A model generated the notes under the pieces. The model had not been told where the DNA came from and made no database searches. It worked only from the letters and a program-made list of their open reading frames with translations. From Bacteroidota bacterium (GTDB lineage Bacteria > Bacteroidota > Bacteroidia > Flavobacteriales > Weeksellaceae), in the NCBI GenBank assembly GCA_023387375.1, contig JAEWIE010000030.1, positions 1-16,054 of the forward strand: a stretch of DNA of 16,054 nucleotides, given 5' to 3'. A program made the translations under genes and the position numbers. Each line of letters begins with the position of its first letter. Positions within the stretch are counted from its first letter, which is position 1. Positions 12,960 through 16,054 of this stretch are shown here, in pieces.

Positions 12960-15692
12960 ATGGATTTATTCATTTTAGTTCCCCTTTTAGGACTTGTTGC
13001 ATTGGTGTATACCTTTTTGCAAAGCCGATGGGTGAGTAAGCAAGACGCCGGTAATGAGAAGATGCGTCTGATCAGTGGTCACATTGCCGATGGGGCTATG
13101 GCCTTTCTTAAGGCAGAATATCGCGTTATGGGGTATTTCGTCATCATTGTAGCGGTGCTCTTAGCTCTGATGGGTCTAAGCAACGAAAAATCGCATTGGA
13201 GTATTGGACTTTCCTTTGTCGCAGGGGCTATTTTTAGTGCTGCTGCGGGATTCATCGGAATGAAAATCGCAACCAAAGCAAACGTTCGTACTGCTGAAGC
13301 TGCAAAAACGTCTCTTTCAAAAGCTCTTAAAGTTTCCTTTGCGGGAGGCTCTGTAATGGGAATGGGAGTGGCCGGACTTGCCGTTTTAGGACTTGGCGCC
13401 CTTTACTTAATTATCAAACAAATTTTTGCTCCTGGAGCGCTCACAGACTCAATCGAGATGGAACGCACCTTAGAAATCCTAATGGGATTCTCCCTTGGAG
13501 CTGAGTCTATCGCTCTGTTCGCTAGAGTAGGCGGTGGGATTTATACAAAAGCAGCCGACGTAGGCGCTGACCTCGTAGGAAAAGTAGAAGCGGGGATTCC
13601 AGAGGATGACCCTCGAAATCCAGCTACGATTGCGGACAACGTAGGAGATAACGTAGGGGATGTCGCAGGTATGGGAGCGGATTTATTTGGATCTTATGTA
13701 GCGACTGTACTTGCTACCATGGTTCTCGGTCGAGAAACGATTTCCAATGACAATTTTGGCGGGTTTGCTCCCATTTTACTTCCTATGATGATTGCAGGGA
13801 TTGGAATCGTATTCTCTATCGTCGGAACTCTTTTTGTGAAAATCAATAACGACGGAGAAGAAACCACAAGCAAAGTTCAAAATGCACTGAACTTTGGGAA
13901 CTGGGGAAGTATCGTTCTTACGGCTATTGTGACCTATTTTTTAACTCAATACCTTCTTCCGGATACCATGGAGCTTAGAGGTTTTGTTTTCACTAAAATG
14001 GGCGTCTTTGGAGCTGTGATGGTAGGACTCATCGTAGGGACCTTAATGAGTATTATTACGGAGTATTATACAGCCATGGGCAAAAGACCTGTAAGAAGCA
14101 TTGTGAAGCAATCTTCGACAGGACATGCCACCAATATTATTGGAGGTCTCGCTATTGGTATGGAGTCTACGCTTCTTCCTATCCTCGTCTTAGCAGGAGG
14201 TATTTGGGGATCATACTTATGCGCAGGACTCTATGGAGTTGCGATTGCAGCCGCTGGGATGATGGCCACTACGGCCATGCAACTTGCCATTGATGCCTTT
14301 GGACCCATTGCAGACAACGCAGGAGGAATTGCTGAAATGAGTGAACTTCCTAAAGAAGTTAGAGAAAGAACAGACATTTTAGATGCCGTTGGAAACACAA
14401 CTGCAGCTAGTGGAAAAGGATTTGCGATTGCATCGGCAGCCTTAACAGCGCTTGCGCTCTTTGCAGCCTTTGTAGGAATTGCAGGCATTGATGGAATTAA
14501 CATCTACAAAGCTGACGTACTGGCTGGACTCTTAATTGGAGCAATGATTCCGTTTATTTTCTCTTCCCTTGCTATTACTGCGGTAGGGCAAGCGGCTATG
14601 GCCATGGTAGAGGAAGTAAGAAGACAGTTCCGTGAAATCCCTGGAATATTAGAAGGAAAAGCAGAACCTGAATATGAAAAATGTGTGGCGATTTCAACGG
14701 ACGCTTCTATTCGTAAAATGCTTTTGCCAGGAGCGGTAGCCCTTATCACACCGATCCTAATTGGGTTTATTTTTGGCCCTGAAGTATTAGGAGGATTCCT
14801 TGCAGGAGCCACTGTAAGTGGAGTTCTTATGGGAATGTTCCAGAACAACGCTGGAGGTGCTTGGGACAACGCTAAGAAATCGTTTGAATCTGGAGTTGAA
14901 ATCAATGGAGAAATGCATTACAAAGGATCGGATCCTCACAAAGCTTCCGTGACAGGAGATACCGTAGGAGATCCATTCAAAGATACTTCTGGTCCTTCCA
15001 TGAATATCCTTATTAAACTCATGAGTATTGTTTCTCTTGTGATTGCTCCTACACTTTCTACAGTGCACCAAGAGAAGATTGAAAAAGAAAGAATGGAAAG
15101 TCTAAATCGTCTTACGCTTGGAAGTGCAGCCGTATTACCTTCTGATCTTGCTTTTGGAGACGCCGTCGCAGGAGAGCCTCAAAGTTTAGGAGAATTAAAT
15201 GCAGATGGAGAGTTTGACTATGATTTAGGGGAGAAGAAAGAGATTACCCTTTCGAATGGAGAAGTTGTACTTTTAGGAACGCAAAGTCAGATGAATTACC
15301 TTTATCAGCGTCATGCGAAAAAAGACAAGACTTTATTAAACGAGAACGAGTGGTTTACAATTGAGAACCTGCATTTTGCCTCTGGAAGCAGCGATCTTTT
15401 GCCAGGATCTGAAGAAAATCTTTTAGCCTTAGGAAAGATCATGAAAGCGAATCCCACAATGAAAGTAAAAATTGGAGGATACACCGATAACACTGGAAAT
15501 GAAACCAACAATAAAAACTTATCGCAGCTTCGTGCTCAGAACGTAAAACTAAAGTTACTAGAGCTTGGAATTCCAGCGGCGAACTTAGAAGCGGAAGGGT
15601 ATGGATCACTTCACCCAATGTGTCCTGAAAACGATACAGAGGAATGTAAAGCTCTAAACCGTCGTATTGACGTTAGAGTCTTAGAACTCTAA
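12960..15692 (+). CDS. hppA: Ion-pumping membrane pyrophosphatase fused to a C-terminal OmpA-like domain
   Basis: A 910-residue protein. Residues 1 to about 700 are a complete membrane pyrophosphatase, which couples pyrophosphate hydrolysis to H+ or Na+ export. Substrate-site motifs are ADVGADLVGKVEAG (199-212), EDDPRNPATIADNVGDNVGD (215-234), DNAGGIAEM (452-460), GGAWDNAKK (632-640) and GDTVGDPFKDTSGPS (666-680). GNTTAASGKG (478-487) has A482 and G485, the pattern of K+-dependent enzymes. E182 lies in membrane helix 5 (GAES), while the helix 6 segment DLFGSYVATV (241-250) has no Glu. After a linker (about 702-797), residues 798-910 are an OmpA-like peptidoglycan-binding domain with GGYTDNTGNE, NLSQLRAQN (D843 and R858) and LNRRIDVRV. 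Ordinary family members are near 670-770 residues. In a known plant structure both termini face the lumen, which corresponds to the periplasm here. Na+ versus H+ is undecided. Confidence 0.93.
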   Translation: MDLFILVPLLGLVALVYTFLQSRWVSKQDAGNEKMRLISGHIADGAMAFLKAEYRVMGYFVIIVAVLLALMGLSNEKSHWSIGLSFVAGAIFSAAAGFIGMKIATKANVRTAEAAKTSLSKALKVSFAGGSVMGMGVAGLAVLGLGALYLIIKQIFAPGALTDSIEMERTLEILMGFSLGAESIALFARVGGGIYTKAADVGADLVGKVEAGIPEDDPRNPATIADNVGDNVGDVAGMGADLFGSYVATVLATMVLGRETISNDNFGGFAPILLPMMIAGIGIVFSIVGTLFVKINNDGEETTSKVQNALNFGNWGSIVLTAIVTYFLTQYLLPDTMELRGFVFTKMGVFGAVMVGLIVGTLMSIITEYYTAMGKRPVRSIVKQSSTGHATNIIGGLAIGMESTLLPILVLAGGIWGSYLCAGLYGVAIAAAGMMATTAMQLAIDAFGPIADNAGGIAEMSELPKEVRERTDILDAVGNTTAASGKGFAIASAALTALALFAAFVGIAGIDGINIYKADVLAGLLIGAMIPFIFSSLAITAVGQAAMAMVEEVRRQFREIPGILEGKAEPEYEKCVAISTDASIRKMLLPGAVALITPILIGFIFGPEVLGGFLAGATVSGVLMGMFQNNAGGAWDNAKKSFESGVEINGEMHYKGSDPHKASVTGDTVGDPFKDTSGPSMNILIKLMSIVSLVIAPTLSTVHQEKIEKERMESLNRLTLGSAAVLPSDLAFGDAVAGEPQSLGELNADGEFDYDLGEKKEITLSNGEVVLLGTQSQMNYLYQRHAKKDKTLLNENEWFTIENLHFASGSSDLLPGSEENLLALGKIMKANPTMKVKIGGYTDNTGNETNNKNLSQLRAQNVKLKLLELGIPAANLEAEGYGSLHPMCPENDTEECKALNRRIDVRVLEL

Positions 15693-15720
15693 GGAAGTAC
15701 GCTAGAAATTGCTATAAACT

Positions 15721-15756
15721 AGAAAGCCGTCCCATAAACTTGGGGGCGGCTTTTCT
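15721..15756 (+). terminator. Intrinsic terminator after the membrane pyrophosphatase gene
   Basis: Arms 15721-15734 and 15741-15756 pair with one G-U and a bulged G around a 6-base loop, ending in a short T-rich stretch (15751-15756). It lies 29 bases past the stop. The left arm also begins A-rich, so weak action on the converging DUF2007-like transcript is possible. Confidence 0.75.
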
Positions 15757-15837
15757 ATTAGAGGCATTGAATGTTATACTGGATTGATGGCATTCTAAAA
15801 GTAAGGTGAACAAACTTAAACGATGGGTTATTTTAGG

Positions 15838-16054
15838 TTAGTATTCATTTGAACCTTCTAGTTCGTCCAGATCGTAAGGCTCTTCATCGTCGTTACCGTC
15901 CTCTTTCCTTTCATATTTTTCTAAAATCACAAGGGCTCTTTCTAAATCCTCGCGTCTAATTTTGAGTTCCGTTCCCCCGATGGTATTGTTAAAGACGGGA
16001 TAAACCGTGGAAATGAAATTATTGTTGATAAAACAGGGGACTTTATGAAATTCA
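15838..16054 (-). CDS. DUF2007-like small protein, 3' part only
   Basis: The last 71 codons of a minus-strand gene that begins beyond the right edge. The visible part reads HKVPCFINNNFISTVYPVFN, then IGGTELKIRREDLERALVIL, and ends in a strongly acidic tail (EDGNDDEEPYDLDELEG). The first two segments match the pattern of DUF2007 domains (called putative signal-transducing proteins in databases): a compact fold in which a peptide similar to GIxLxVxxEDxExALxIL forms the last strand and helix. The function is unknown. It converges on the membrane pyrophosphatase gene with a 145-base gap that contains only that gene's terminator. The stop is the TAA at 15838-15840. The domain call rests on recognition of a short fragment. 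Confidence 0.7.
   Translation of the reverse strand, partial: EFHKVPCFINNNFISTVYPVFNNTIGGTELKIRREDLERALVILEKYERKEDGNDDEEPYDLDELEGSNEY

Noticed and set aside
14231..14905. Long open frames on the minus strand inside the membrane pyrophosphatase gene, and similar antisense frames in thrS, pdhC and pdhA
   Set aside because: They lie opposite well-conserved genes, have no recognisable domains and are the expected result of codon bias on the coding strand.
15693..15837. A possible small RNA or extra gene between the membrane pyrophosphatase and the DUF2007-like gene
   Set aside because: Only the terminator hairpin stands out; no promoter match or convincing short gene was found.

Overview
The window looks like a piece of a Bacteroidota chromosome, most likely from the Flavobacteriales. 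Four observations support this. Good matches to the Bacteroidota -7 promoter element TAnnTTTG lie in front of seven genes. Genes lack clear Shine-Dalgarno sequences. A DUF4153-type membrane protein is present. The pyruvate dehydrogenase E1-alpha gene is followed directly by a two-lipoyl E2 gene with no E1-beta. These are inferences from sequence reading; no database was searched.

Layout. Positions 1-511 hold the 3' end of a GT4 glycosyltransferase on the plus strand. It converges on a minus-strand block covering 537-8399. Read in its own direction, that block is: a degenerate PAP2-like membrane protein and a BlaI-like regulator (ATGA overlap), a DUF4153 membrane protein, then thrS, infC, rpmI and rplT (the conserved translation cluster), and finally an HI0933/TIGR03862-type flavoprotein. 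From 8486 to 15692 everything lies on the plus strand: pdhA (E1-alpha), pdhC (E2), a LolD-like ABC ATPase, a soluble inorganic pyrophosphatase, and a 910-residue membrane pyrophosphatase fused to an OmpA-like domain. The window closes with the 3' part of a minus-strand DUF2007-like gene.

How the genes work together. The E1-alpha and E2 subunits form part of the pyruvate dehydrogenase complex. The two pyrophosphatases both hydrolyse pyrophosphate, one dissipating the energy and one conserving it as an ion gradient. Pyrophosphate is made by aminoacyl-tRNA synthetases such as the ThrRS encoded here, among other reactions. The translation cluster seems to be divided into units. thrS has its own -7 element. 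infC appears to start at a non-AUG codon. A terminator-like hairpin followed by a new promoter precedes rpmI-rplT.

The most unusual object is the membrane pyrophosphatase with a C-terminal peptidoglycan-binding OmpA domain (12960-15692). Its topology would place the OmpA domain in the periplasm, so the pump could be tethered to the cell wall. Other points of interest are the promoter-hairpin-hairpin leader before the soluble pyrophosphatase, a tandem 9-bp repeat upstream of the rpmI promoter, and the lysine-rich tail on the BlaI-like regulator. No RNA genes, insertion sequences or CRISPR arrays were seen, and no gene-free stretch exceeds 300 bases.
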